Positions 52,407-63,057 of a stretch of 64,000 bases of DNA are shown piece after piece; the stretch's first letter is position 1; each line of letters starts with the position of its first letter. The notes under the pieces were generated by a model, which saw nothing but the letters and a program-made list of their open reading frames with translations, was not told the DNA's origin and made no database searches. This DNA is from Theocolax elegans (taxonomy: Eukaryota > Arthropoda > Insecta > Hymenoptera > Cerocephalidae). The position numbers and the translations under genes are program-made. Where the stretch lies: assembly GCA_026168455.1 (NCBI GenBank), contig CM047425.1, forward strand, positions 99,513,580 to 99,577,579, written 5' to 3'.

Positions 52407-55400
52407 ATCATAAGAATTGAACCAAAACTTAATTTTTATAAGGTAAAATACTTAAATTGAATATAACGTATAATTAAACAATTTTAATTTACATATGATT
52501 ATTCAATTATTATAATTTTTACTAATAATTATAGTTATTAATTACTACACTCTTGCTCAATATTACAATCTTAAATTTAGCAACATAAAATATTACTTAT
52601 GTGATTTATTCAAAAGTACAATTAAATTGTAAAAATGATCAATAAAAATACGTAAATGGCTGTAACTGTCGATAACAAATACCGATACGATCATGAATGC
52701 ATAATATATATATAATAAAAGAAACATCCGCTATTAAAACGTATAGAATCTCTTTTTCTTTTACGCCGATAATACTAAACTTGACAAAAGAAGAAATAAA
52801 ACAATATTTACATTGTGTACATAAATGTTAAGTTAAATTTTGATTCCCGTCGCGTGTTCATATCCTATACGCGGTAATAACGACATTCGCGCAGGAATCT
52901 AAATATATGTTTGAAAAAAATGAAAGAGGAAGAAAGAAAGAGGAAGAGCAGGAAGTGGAAGACGCACCAATAGTGTGACAGGATCTTTAAAGCCAGGTAT
53001 CGCTTTTCGAGAGTCACTTAAGATCCCAACCACGATTCAATGTGACTGATGGAACGATCCTGTCGATTGTGTACGTTTGACCGTCATTACATCATATGAC
53101 TAGAATATAAATATATTTCTTCCAATAAATAAAATTTATCTATAGACTATATTATCTTGTGTTTAACAATTTTCATCTTTACATATTTTACTAGTGAAAC
53201 CATTATAACAGAAATATTTAAAATATATTTATATATATTTTTTTTATGAAAGTGAAGAGAAAATAAAAATATCTATAACTTTAGACATCGAATATTAAAT
53301 AAATAAATTAATTTTAAATAAAAGAATTTGTTTACCAATTACATTATTTTTCATAATAATAATGCAAATAAAATTTAACAGTATCATCATCTATTTTTAT
53401 TAGAATTCCTTGAATTAATAAAGGCCTAAGTTGATTTATAAAAAAAATGCGGCAAGAGACTTATAACAAAGAACTGTTTCTTTCAGAAAAGAAACTAAAA
53501 TTTTCATTAAAGTTCAACCGAGCAGTAAGCGATAATGTAAGTAAAGGAAAACAGAATAATGTAATAATTAAATTTTCGGGAATCCATTCGAAGGAAGAGA
53601 ATTAAAGGAAGGCGTCAAAGGTTGACGGCTTTAAGATACCAAACGAGTGAACGCTTTATTCCGGCACTTAGACTCAAGTAATGGTGGTTAAAGGTGCCAT
53701 ATAAGAACCCCCTTATGCGTATAAAGGAGGCTTTCAAAACCCAAACGCCAAAGTTCTCGTGAAACATCAAAGCATTTGCAGTTCTTAAGGAGGTAAGATT
53801 TGACGCTACTGCTCAAGGTAGAACAGATCATTGTGAGTTCGATAACAAATACTTTTTCTAATCGTGATAGTCGCATATTATTATTTCAAAAATCCAAAAG
53901 TCTGTCTACGTAAATTACATCTATCCAATTTTCGATCGGTATCGAGTTATTGATTCTTTTGTAAGATTTTTGGATACAAAAACATTTATGCATGGATAAT
54001 ATTTTAAATCTAATAAAAAATCAAATAATAAATCCATATATTAATTTGAAATAATTAATTTATTATTAACTATTTTATATGAATATGTGCGATCAGAAGT
54101 TGGATATACGATTGGCTATAGCATACACTGTATATTTTTTCTACAATTTATTTGATCTTACGTTACTCCGTAGTACATAATCGGATCAAAATGAACTAAC
54201 TATCAATTAAAACTTTGTAAAACGAACTATTAAATCCATATAGTATCTAAGGAAATCCGACTAACTGTATCAAATTAATTACCACGAGAAAAGAAAAAGT
54301 AGCTGCAACATTTCCTCAGTACGCCTTAATGAATTCTAAAGATAAAAGGTAAGAAAAAAAAAGAGACATACATCGAATCCCGAAGGATGAAGCAAACACA
54401 AGTTTCACACACAGTTGGGTCGTCGTGCGGGCGTGATGAAACAATGAAAAGAGGAATATGCGGAAGTGACCAAGCAAAGAGCGGAAAACCACGTCAAAGG
54501 CCGCGGATTATGAATTCTGGCGGGTGAAACTCAAGGCCCGAGGCCGAAGTAGAATACGCGAAAATCCCTCGTTCCTTCCATGCATATATATATACACACC
54601 ACAATATGTATCCCTATCTTGTGGTTTCGTTTCTTCCTTACTCCCTTTACTTTTTCCCTCTGTTACCCCTTTCAAATCATTCTTGATGCGTGAATACAGT
54701 TTTGGGCCACGTGTCACTGCACATTTTCCCGATTAGGACTCCTAGATACACAGTATATCTACAACATCGTCGTTTTAATTAATGAAAGTAGATGATAATG
54801 TGTATTATGAAAATTGGAGAGTCTTTTTTGAAACTTCTACCTTGGTATCGGAATTTTCGTGGTTGAAGATGGTACTATATTATAGTTTGACACAGTTTTT
54901 TTAAGAGGCTAATTTGAGTAATGTTATCTTTATAATAGGGATGGAACTTTTTATTCGGATATAATTAATTTACAGCGGTTTAATTTTTTAATTGTACCAA
55001 AAAATCGTCTTTATAATTACAATTGTTAGATATTTTAAAATTTTTTTAAATAATACATTACATAATACTATTTATAATTTTGAATATAGTATTACAATTT
55101 TTTATCTTCATTTAGTTCAAAGATACTTTAGTCTTTGTCATCAAAATATATTCCTGCTAAATATAACAATGAAAATGTTAATATTAACGCGCTATAAAAT
55201 AATAAAATAATACCAGCAAGAGAAGACAGTGCAGGTTATCGTAATAAAATAGATTAATTAAAAACTTCCTCTTTTATTAAAAAAATTAGGTTTTAGTTAT
55301 TATCCGAGATTTTATCCATTCCTGCTTTGGGCTACTTGATCCACTTTGCTAGTACCATAAAAGTGCAACCGAACCCGCGCGCTCCCGTAACTATAATTAC

Positions 55401-55638
55401 AACGTAATTAGAGATGATCAGCTCCTCCTTTTACGTTCGTTTTCTCGTCAATCTGACGAAGCTTGAGCAAATTAACTCCCCTGGAGTCTTTAAAAATGAA
55501 AATCTATCACGAGAGATTAAGTTCGAACAAGTTGTTGACTTGGTTTAAGTAACGTTAATCCATTCACCAAGAGTTTCAAGTAGAGTATAATAAATTCTTG
55601 GAGCAATAAAAACTAAAAAAAAGAGAGAGCTACTGCCT

Positions 55639-55640
<2 letters not shown>

Positions 55641-55672
<32 letters not shown>
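55641..55672. repeat. (CT)16 microsatellite
   Basis: A pure CT run of 32 bases followed by TTTTGTCTG. No gene overlaps it. Confidence 0.95.
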
Positions 55673-55675
<3 letters not shown>

Positions 55676-57231
55676 GTCTGTGTCTAAGACAAACTTCGTT
55701 ACGGAGGAGGAGAGTCTTGGAAGACTTGCCATCCTCACGGTCTCGTTAAAGCTCAAACGGCATAGCGCAGTTACATCAAGACTGTGAGAACCAAAAAGTA
55801 TATGCACTTCCCTCGCAAGTGTTTTGGTTGCTCTATACCTTATTATATATATCTAAACGTTCAGTGAAAATTTTAATTTATTTTAAATAATTTATATTTT
55901 ATCATTTCTTTTAATTGTAGCTAATTTTTAATTAGATTCTAAAGATTTAAAAGTATACAATAAGTACACATTAAAATTTTATTAAAATTTGTATAGGATA
56001 TTACTGATATAAAAGTATGTAACTGATATAATAAAACATATAAAATTACATACATAAATGTAATGTAAAATATCAGCCGAAATTCGGTGTGTTTTGTAAA
56101 GCTTTAATGACAGCTTTAATTATCAAGTTTCGTATACAAACAGTTATGGAGCATTAGGTGTTTTTATTTTCATAAATTTATTTAACAAAAATGTATATAT
56201 TTCAATGAAGTTAAATACATTCTATTTATATAAATAATACAGAACTATATTTTTAAAATTTAATAAAGTATTTTAGCTAAATTTAAAATAATTCTACGTA
56301 GCAAATCTTAATACGAATTTAAATCCGAAAATTCAAAATTATAATAATAAAGATAACCATCATAATTTCAAATACTCTTTAAACCATGCAAAACATGAAA
56401 AGAAAGTTAAAAATATCAGAGTCTATTACATTCCATACGAATTTTATCGTAGCTAATAAAAAAAAATTAACTTTCCATTTATTATACTAGAAATCTGAAA
56501 ATCTTTTTAACGTAACATATGTATGCATAGAATTATCTTAGAATAAAATATATATAGAAAAATCTGACTTCTTTTTATTTATAAAAATATGTTATTGAAT
56601 ATATTAATGCAAAATGTGTATGTGATATTAACATAAGATTGCAACATTGAAATTGTAAAGAAACGCTTTTGAAAAAAACTCTTTTTCATAATCGGTTAAT
56701 GAAATTTTTTGTACAAAGTTCTGGCTATGTTCCTTTATTTCAAATAAAAGCTTATTTTTTTTATAGTAAAGCAAATTTTAATTAAGTTACTCTTATGTGC
56801 CTACGTGTAATGTATATATATATATATATACATCTCGAAATCATAGTTGAACCTACACTATATAATTTAGTTACAATAACGCAGTAACGAGGCATGATGC
56901 GATTACGCGCATGCGTGGTACATACAATTTGAAGTTTACGAGCTATAAAACTGTGTATAATATTAATATAGTTTTAAAACATTAAATTCCTATCTGTTCT
57001 GATTCACAAATGTTTTGATAAATAAATAAAATATTTCTCACTATAAAATAATCAATCAACTGAATTGACCACTGTATTCTGGTATTTAAAAAAAAATAAT
57101 ATAGATCACGGTCAAAATTTAAACGAAACTCAAAATTTCACACGGTAATTTTGAAGAATACAGAAAAAAATCGACCGAACTGCGAAATAACAGAAAACAC
57201 TAAAGGTAAACAAAAGCACGTGCTCACTCAC

Positions 57232-58004
57232 CTGGCAAAGAAAGCCGCAGCAGCGCTCGCTTGTGCCGGAGTCCCCGGTGTTCCACTAACATTATACGCG
57301 TACTTGGTCTCCTGATAAACTTGAAACGCATTCGGTGGTTTCAGATGGGAAATCCGATGATGATGATGATGATGATCGTTGTACTTTTCACTGTAAACGC
57401 TCGTCGGGTTCTTCGGATGTACGTAACTCTGGATGGATTTGACAGAAAGTTGACCCTTCTCACTTAATTGTCCGTGTTGGTGTGACTTTTCGTGTGCGGT
57501 AACTGGCTGCTTCGTTATCGGGGTGTTATACGTTTTGTAATCGTGACAGCCCTTCAGTTCACCATAATACTTGATATTCTCCGATTTGTAACCATGATTA
57601 TGGTGGTTCTCGTGAGCCTTAGGCTTCCCAATTTCTTGCGAGGATTTCATCTTTTCGGCTACTGTATTTGGTATTTTAATGCACTTTTCGATCTTGAGTA
57701 CCGATTTTTCACAGGGCCGGCCCTGCACAACTTCACCAGCTTTCAAAATTGCACTAACGGTACCCTTGAACTTGACGTCACAGGGCTCCGGTATCCTAGT
57801 TGATTCGTTGTCGCTGTTATCCTTGGCGCGCCGAGCGCGCGCAGCACGTATCGCTTCTCGCGCGGCCGACGTGATACTGGCCGGATTAACGGGCTCGGCC
57901 GGCAGAGCGACGTTGCTCCCCCTTCCACCGGCGACGGTGGCGGCGGCCCCTACCACCCCCGCGGTGCGTCGGACTCCCGGCGTTGCGATGGGTCCGCGAT
58001 CCTC
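57232..58004 (-). CDS. Coding exon B (residues 274-530): Ala/Arg-rich, His-rich
   Basis: The acceptor is CTCCCCAACAG|G at 58005 and the donor is GCCAG|GTGAGTGAG at 57232, both good matches. The exon is 773 nt, entered in phase 0 and left in phase 2, so the protein continues beyond it. Residues 291-334 are Ala/Gly-rich and end in a likely basic helix (SAAREAIRAARARRAK). Three Cys (347, 371, 381) lie in a more ordered stretch at 345-386. Residues 404-493 are rich in His, Lys and Tyr, with six consecutive His at 484-489. The exon ends in an Ala run followed by Phe-Phe-Ala. No domain is recognised. Overlapping frames on the other strand are shadows of this exon. Confidence 0.78.
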
Positions 58005-61000
58005 CTGTTGGGGAGATAAGGTACCGAAAGTGTGAATAAAGCCAAAGGCGACTCTTTTCTCTACAATCTCCCCCCCCCCCCCCCACCTCCTCCGAACCCC
58101 AAACCTTCCCCACCCTCGACCCTTGACCCCTCCCATGATATCCCACCTTTTTCTTTTCCATAGTACCCTATACGTTGCTTTTCTTTCGATCGCGCACGCA
58201 TGCGGGCTTCTATGAACGAGGGAGATTTTGTATATACCCGGGAAAACACGTTATTTTCAAGCGTTTACGTTATACTATGTGAATAGAGATATATATAGAG
58301 TCTATGTTTCTTTCAAAATTTTTTTTTTTATTTACATACTTTTTATAAGAGAAAATGAAAAATACGCTCTGGAGCCTTAATTTTACAATTATGTGAAAAC
58401 ATGCATTTTGTTTCCCCTGCTTTACTAGAATTACAATTAAAAGGAAATTTCGAATAAATTTACCTTCACCGTAAATATACCACTATCTATATAGTTTTAA
58501 TAAAAAAAAAACGAAAAATTACAATGGAAACCGTGTAGTTTATCCAGAAAGCGTAACTCATGATTATCTTTATTATAATAATACATTTTTCAATACAAAC
58601 TTTCTTCAAGAATATTTATATACGTACTATATTGTAATTATCCGATTATTTGTATTAAATTGAATGAAATAAATATATATTTTATCAACGTTTCTTTAAT
58701 TCTACTTTCATTATTTGCTAAATTGATACCCTTTTTTCGGTATATAGAATACCTATGTTATAAAATTTGATGAAAAAATGGATTTTTATATGATATAGAA
58801 AAGCTATATTTAAATTCAACTAAAAATTGTAAAATGTCTATTAGAAAGATTGAAATTTTGTTTTTATTTCTTGAAACTCTACATTGATTAGTAATTAATA
58901 TAAAATTTATAGTTCTAAAATGAACTATTTTCAATAATATTGATAGTATAACAAGTGATTCCAACAATTCTACACGTTGATCGAAAGTCGTGGTTTATAT
59001 TTTTATTATACTCAAGTTACAAAAAAAACGAGGATATTGCAACTACCGTCGAATATTGTGTTGTAAAACTGTTAACATACACTGACGTTTCATCGAGTAC
59101 TGTGTAAAATACTGAACAAAAATTTTAATTTGATACTTTTATTTACAGTATGTGCGTAACGAGATAAAATAAATTTTTACAAAAGTAAGTGTTAAACAAA
59201 TAATTAAATTGCTATGTGAAAATTCATTCCATCTCTTCAGTATTAAAAAGCTATTTTACATAGAAATAAATAAAAAATGTGTACAGTTTTAACCATCCGA
59301 AAGTGGCTTTCATCGTGTAAGCTAAAACGCGAAGAACATATTATTAAACAGATATTAAATGCCGTAAAAAAATAAGTAATGTACGCTAATAATCAAGTAG
59401 CTGATATACTATATTTTTGAATTATATATCTGAATGACTATATTTTTAAATTATATTATATTTACAAAGTGGAACATTTTTAAATACACTGATTTGGACA
59501 GCTCATCGCAAATCAATATACTTAAATTTTGAAATATTATAAATAACACCGAAAACAGATTAAATCTACTAATTCATTTTAACAGTTCATTCTTATTTAC
59601 TTTAAAATAACACACGTCAAATTAAATATTTTTTAAGAGTTTATTAATATTGTATTTATTTAAAAAATGTTAAGAATTTCTAAAAGACATTGTGTCAATT
59701 CGATATTGTAATATTATACAAAATGTTTCTTGGAGCTAAACTTTACATAGTGGAACGAAAATAGGAGAACGACAGCAAACGAATGTGACTCGACTTCGAA
59801 ACGCGCAAACTTCCTTTAGAGTGTGTGTCTGTGTGTGTGAACTGTCGATTTAGTCGACATCTTCCGGTTTTCAATTTAGTTTACTTTTTTATATATACTT
59901 TGTATATATGTGTGTATTCTGTAACACGCTTTGGTAGTTTCTATCCTTCCGATGACATAGATAACGTGATGTACCCATACAACTTGATTTTACGACTCAT
60001 TTTACGATCAGATACATGTACAAAACTGAATTAATAATTTTTATTTCAACTACATTTGTCTACGCGTATATATATATATGAATATATGTATTCCAATATT
60101 TTCAAATTTGAATTATCGAGCTTTTAATGGATTGTACATACGAATATGGTAAGATGCTATAAATTACGTATAATATGAATTTAATTGTTTTTGCTTTAAC
60201 ATGCATTTACCGAACAATTTATTTGTTTAACCTTGTAATGATAAGTACATTTTCAACCAACTACACTTTGATTCGGCATCAACATAATAGATGTAACGTT
60301 GGAATTATTGTATTGATATATGCGCATATCTAACTGCGCTAATCAATTCTACATTTACTGCAAAAGTATATTCAATTATAATTTAATCCCAATATAATTC
60401 TTGATAAGTACCGATAATATTGGAAGAGAAATTACTCTATGTTATAGGAATTTCAAAGATATTTTCAATACAATTTTTTGTTGAATTCGTATCTAATATT
60501 ATTGGAATCTTCAAAAAATTTAATAAAAAAGTTAATTAAAATGTAGATAAAAATTAAAATTTTAATTGGATTCGTCCTGTAAGTGCCGTTCAGTCAAACG
60601 TTTAGCAAACAGTATAAGAAAAGACTAAAAAGGAAAGTGATGAGATCAGTAGCTCCCTATCTAAGCCGTAGAGAGAGCGTCGACACGAGATAACGCAATC
60701 GGATAGCCTAGACAGCCTCCTCGAGCGATCAATCAAGACGTATTAGTGGCAACAAAGCTCCCTCTCTCACCTGCGTTTGCTTAGGCTCGTCGAGCTTCCG
60801 CGACGACAAGAGCTCCGAATATTTGGGTGGATCCTGATGATATTTCGGAGGCGGTTGCTGCATTTCTTGGTACTTGGGAGGTTTCTCTGGTAGCTGACGA
60901 TACTTTGGTGGTTGCTCGTAACTTGGCAACTCTGCATTAGTTTGCTGTTTGTTCTTTGCGTTCATCTTGTTATCCGCTCGTTGGTGTACTTTTTCAAGTT

Positions 61001-61589
61001 TCTCGGATTGGTTAGTGAAACGCACCTCCTTATTACGTTCTTGTTGAAGGGGTGCCTCGATCTCGTAGAACGTCAGCTGATTTTCCTTTTTGGCGGTTGG
61101 TTGGTTCGTGACGATCGAGCGGTGAGGCAACTTGTGGTCCTGCTTCATCGTCGGGGGATCGATCTGGTAAACCGTAAGCTCTTGGGAATCTTGGGATTTC
61201 GAACGGACTTCGTGGTTGATGTGTTGCTGACGATCGGGTTGCGAATGGCTTCGTGAGTATCTCGAATCGTACCTTAGATTTCCTTGCAGCTGCTGCTGTT
61301 GTTGTTGCTGAAGTTGTTGATGTTGTTGCTGTTGCTGCTGTTGCTGTTGATGATGAAGTTGATGCTGTTGCGTAATGCGCGACGCAAGCTTACTAATACC
61401 AGATACGAGAACCGAGTTTTTACCGTACTCGGCGTAATCCTCACCGTATTTTACTATTTGTGCGGGTTTGTTATACTTTTCTTCGAATTGCGTGTACGTA
61501 AACGACTGGAAGCCCGGTTGATGATTTTGATGATTCATGGTGCGGCTTAAGTTCGATGCGTTGTAGTCCGTCGATGTAACCGCTTCCAT
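57232..61589 (-). CDS. Unidentified PPxY/polyQ adaptor-like protein, 5' part of gene
   Basis: Two large exons, 61589-60771 and 58004-57232, are joined by a 2766-nt intron (CAG|GTGAGA to CAACAG|G) in phase 0. They encode residues 1-530 of a protein whose end is not identified; the last exon stops at a CAG|GTGAGT donor in phase 2. The chosen start has the context CAACATGG, close to the insect consensus. No signal peptide or membrane span is visible, so a cytoplasmic or nuclear protein is expected. The chain is mostly low-complexity and polar: Gln-rich, then Tyr/Pro-rich with LPSY and four PPKY motifs (WW-domain ligands in known families), then Ala/Arg-rich and His-rich. I infer a scaffold or adaptor that may bind WW proteins such as Nedd4-type ligases. 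I could not name an orthologue. A further upstream exon may add about 53 residues. Confidence 0.75.
57357..57374 (-). repeat. CAT repeat encoding six histidines
   Basis: Six pure CAT codons (GAT repeat on the + strand) encode His 484-489 in a His/Lys/Tyr-rich part of exon B. Confidence 0.85.
58005..60770 (-). other. Intron between exons A and B
   Basis: This is 2766 nt of AT-rich DNA with good GT-AG ends. On the - strand its last 150 nt are strongly G-rich, including 15 consecutive G (58084-58070) about 70 nt before the acceptor. No exon or RNA gene is seen inside. Short AT repeats occur at about 60069-60080. Confidence 0.65.
58070..58084. repeat. 15-base C run (G run on the coding strand)
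   Basis: Fifteen C on the + strand, in the intron just upstream of exon B. Further G triplets and quadruplets lie on the - strand up to about 58140, so the transcript could form G-quadruplexes. Homopolymer length may also be an assembly error point. Confidence 0.85.
60771..61589 (-). CDS. Coding exon A (residues 1-273): polyQ and PPxY array
   Basis: An acceptor TTAAAG|ATC lies at 61596 and the donor is CAG|GTGAGAG at 60771. From the ATG at 61589 the exon encodes 273 residues. Residues 24-59 are Tyr-rich. Residues 74-102 are a Gln/His run of mixed CAG and CAA codons. The short motif LT[VF]Y[QE]I[DE] occurs at 138-144 and again at 172-178. Residues 221-257 hold LPSY and then four PPKY motifs. 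The pyrimidine tract before the acceptor is poor (A/T/G mixed), so the 5' edge is less certain than the 3' edge. Codon use and a stop-free frame of nearly 280 codons in AT-rich surroundings support real coding. Confidence 0.78.
61284..61370 (-). repeat. CAG/CAA repeat encoding polyglutamine
   Basis: A trinucleotide tract encodes residues 74-102, nine Gln then His and further Gln blocks broken by His and Leu. CAG and CAA are mixed, so the tract is impure and probably fairly stable. It is in frame and part of exon A. Confidence 0.85.
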
Positions 61590-61595
61590 GTTGAT

Positions 61596-62904
61596 CTTTA
61601 ACACACAAATGTTTTTTATTAATAATTTTTAATACAATATAAATAATTTAATTTTTTCAAAACAATGGCGTATCGCATATTTAAATCTGTCCAAAAATTG
61701 TAAATATTAAAATATATTTTGAAAATGGTATTTTTAGTACATAAAAAATTTATTCATATTTTAGTAACGATATATATATATACATTTATAGTTAAATAAT
61801 TTTACCGTAAATAAAAGAAAGATATTAATTCACACGGATTATTGCCAATTTCAAGTTAATATGTTAATTTGCATTCCTACTGGTCGATCAGAGCTCGGTT
61901 CCAATTCGACAAGAAGCGAAATTATAGTTCAATAGATACATCACTATATACATGCTTCTCTGAGACCAATCATAAATACCAAAAATGTAAATAATCACTC
62001 ATCAATAAATAAGATATAATAAAAAACGATCAGATCCGTAGAAATAATAGAAGATTGATTCTCTTTTCCTTGTTCTATCTTTACACCGCTATTTCTTCCT
62101 TTCGGTTCATCTGTGTCTTTTTATTTTCTTCTCCTTCTCACCCATGAGTTACGTGTTTAACGGGGGAATGTGTCGGTAACGCAGAAAGTGGAGTCAAGTG
62201 TGCGGCGCTTAGAATGAGATTACGCGCCGCAGAATAAAAGCGTGTCGGGATGAGAGCTAAACGAGTGTACGCGAACTGGCCATTACGGCGAACTACCGCG
62301 GCGTTAACTCCTTGATCGAGCTTAAAATATCGTGGTAATTATAATTCTAATGAATTTACGTCGTGCACGATTTACTCTTATGAATTGCTTCATGAATATG
62401 TTGATTCAATTATGTCGCTCTTGCGGTTTACTAATGCTGAAAGAAGTCGTTATGAACGCTACGATCTATATGTATATACATTTTTTCAATTAAATTAAAA
62501 TGCTTAGATTTTTTTTTAATTTCGATGGAATTAACAAATCTATCATGTATGTAGATTCTTAACATTCTAATATAATACAGTTATCGATTTATTTACAGGT
62601 ATGTTTAAGTCGTACGATTAGATTTAAAATAAACATATTTTTTAAACACTTTTACGTTTAAGAATACCGGGTATCTCTTTTTAAATCCAAATTATCGTAT
62701 AATTTATAACTTATAAATAATAAAAAAAAAAGCAAAGCAATTCAAAAATTTGTAAATCGAAATTTCGTTAAGAACGTCATCTATATAGCTTGACACGTCA
62801 GCGTTCCTCAAGAAGCCAGACCATTTACAAAAAGGAAGAAGAATCTTTTATGGAGAGGCAACGAAAAGTTAAGACGATATAAAACCGGTTTGTTCATTTC
62901 GCAC
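61596..62904 (-). other. Probable 5' intron of the PPxY gene
   Basis: AT-rich except for a CpG-rich islet at about 62150-62340, which could carry an alternative promoter or enhancer. The boundaries depend on the candidate first exon being real. On the + strand TTTACAG|GTATGT at about 62590-62604 resembles a fused acceptor/donor but is on the wrong strand for this gene. Confidence 0.3.
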
Positions 62905-63057
62905 CTTGAAACGAGCGCCGGCGGCCGACCTAACCGATATACGATTATGAGCACCGAGTATCGCCTTGCGGAAGATGCGCTCGCGATTCGCATCCAACAC
63001 CTCGCACAACCACCTTAATTTTTTTTCTTCTCTCACATCCTCATCTTCTTCCTTCAT
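62905..63057 (-). CDS. Candidate first coding exon of the PPxY gene
   Basis: An ATG at 63057 follows an in-frame TGA nine bases upstream. It opens 51 codons that are acidic at first (MKEEDEDVREEKKL) and then basic. A candidate donor TTCAAG|GTGCGA lies at 62905 in phase 0. Joining it to the acceptor at 61596 reads ATC AAC ATG in frame into residue 1 of exon A. The protein would then start 53 residues earlier. The donor is mediocre (+4 and +6 off consensus) and the piece lies in a CpG-rich islet. It could instead be 5' UTR, with translation starting at 61589. Confidence 0.35.

Larger units (their letters stand above)
49966..57231 (-). other. Probable intron or intergenic DNA downstream of exon B
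   Basis: Exon B ends in a donor at 57231, so at least the right part of this stretch is intron of the PPxY gene. Islets lie at 51300-51800, 52840-53100, 54480-54740 and 55360-55460. An ATG-initiated Lys-rich 70-codon + strand frame at 51325-51537 is probably chance. No phase-2 exon is seen here. Confidence 0.45.

Noticed and set aside
57492..58035. Long + strand frames over the exon B region
   Set aside because: These are antisense shadows of exon B, whose splice sites and phase are coherent on the - strand.
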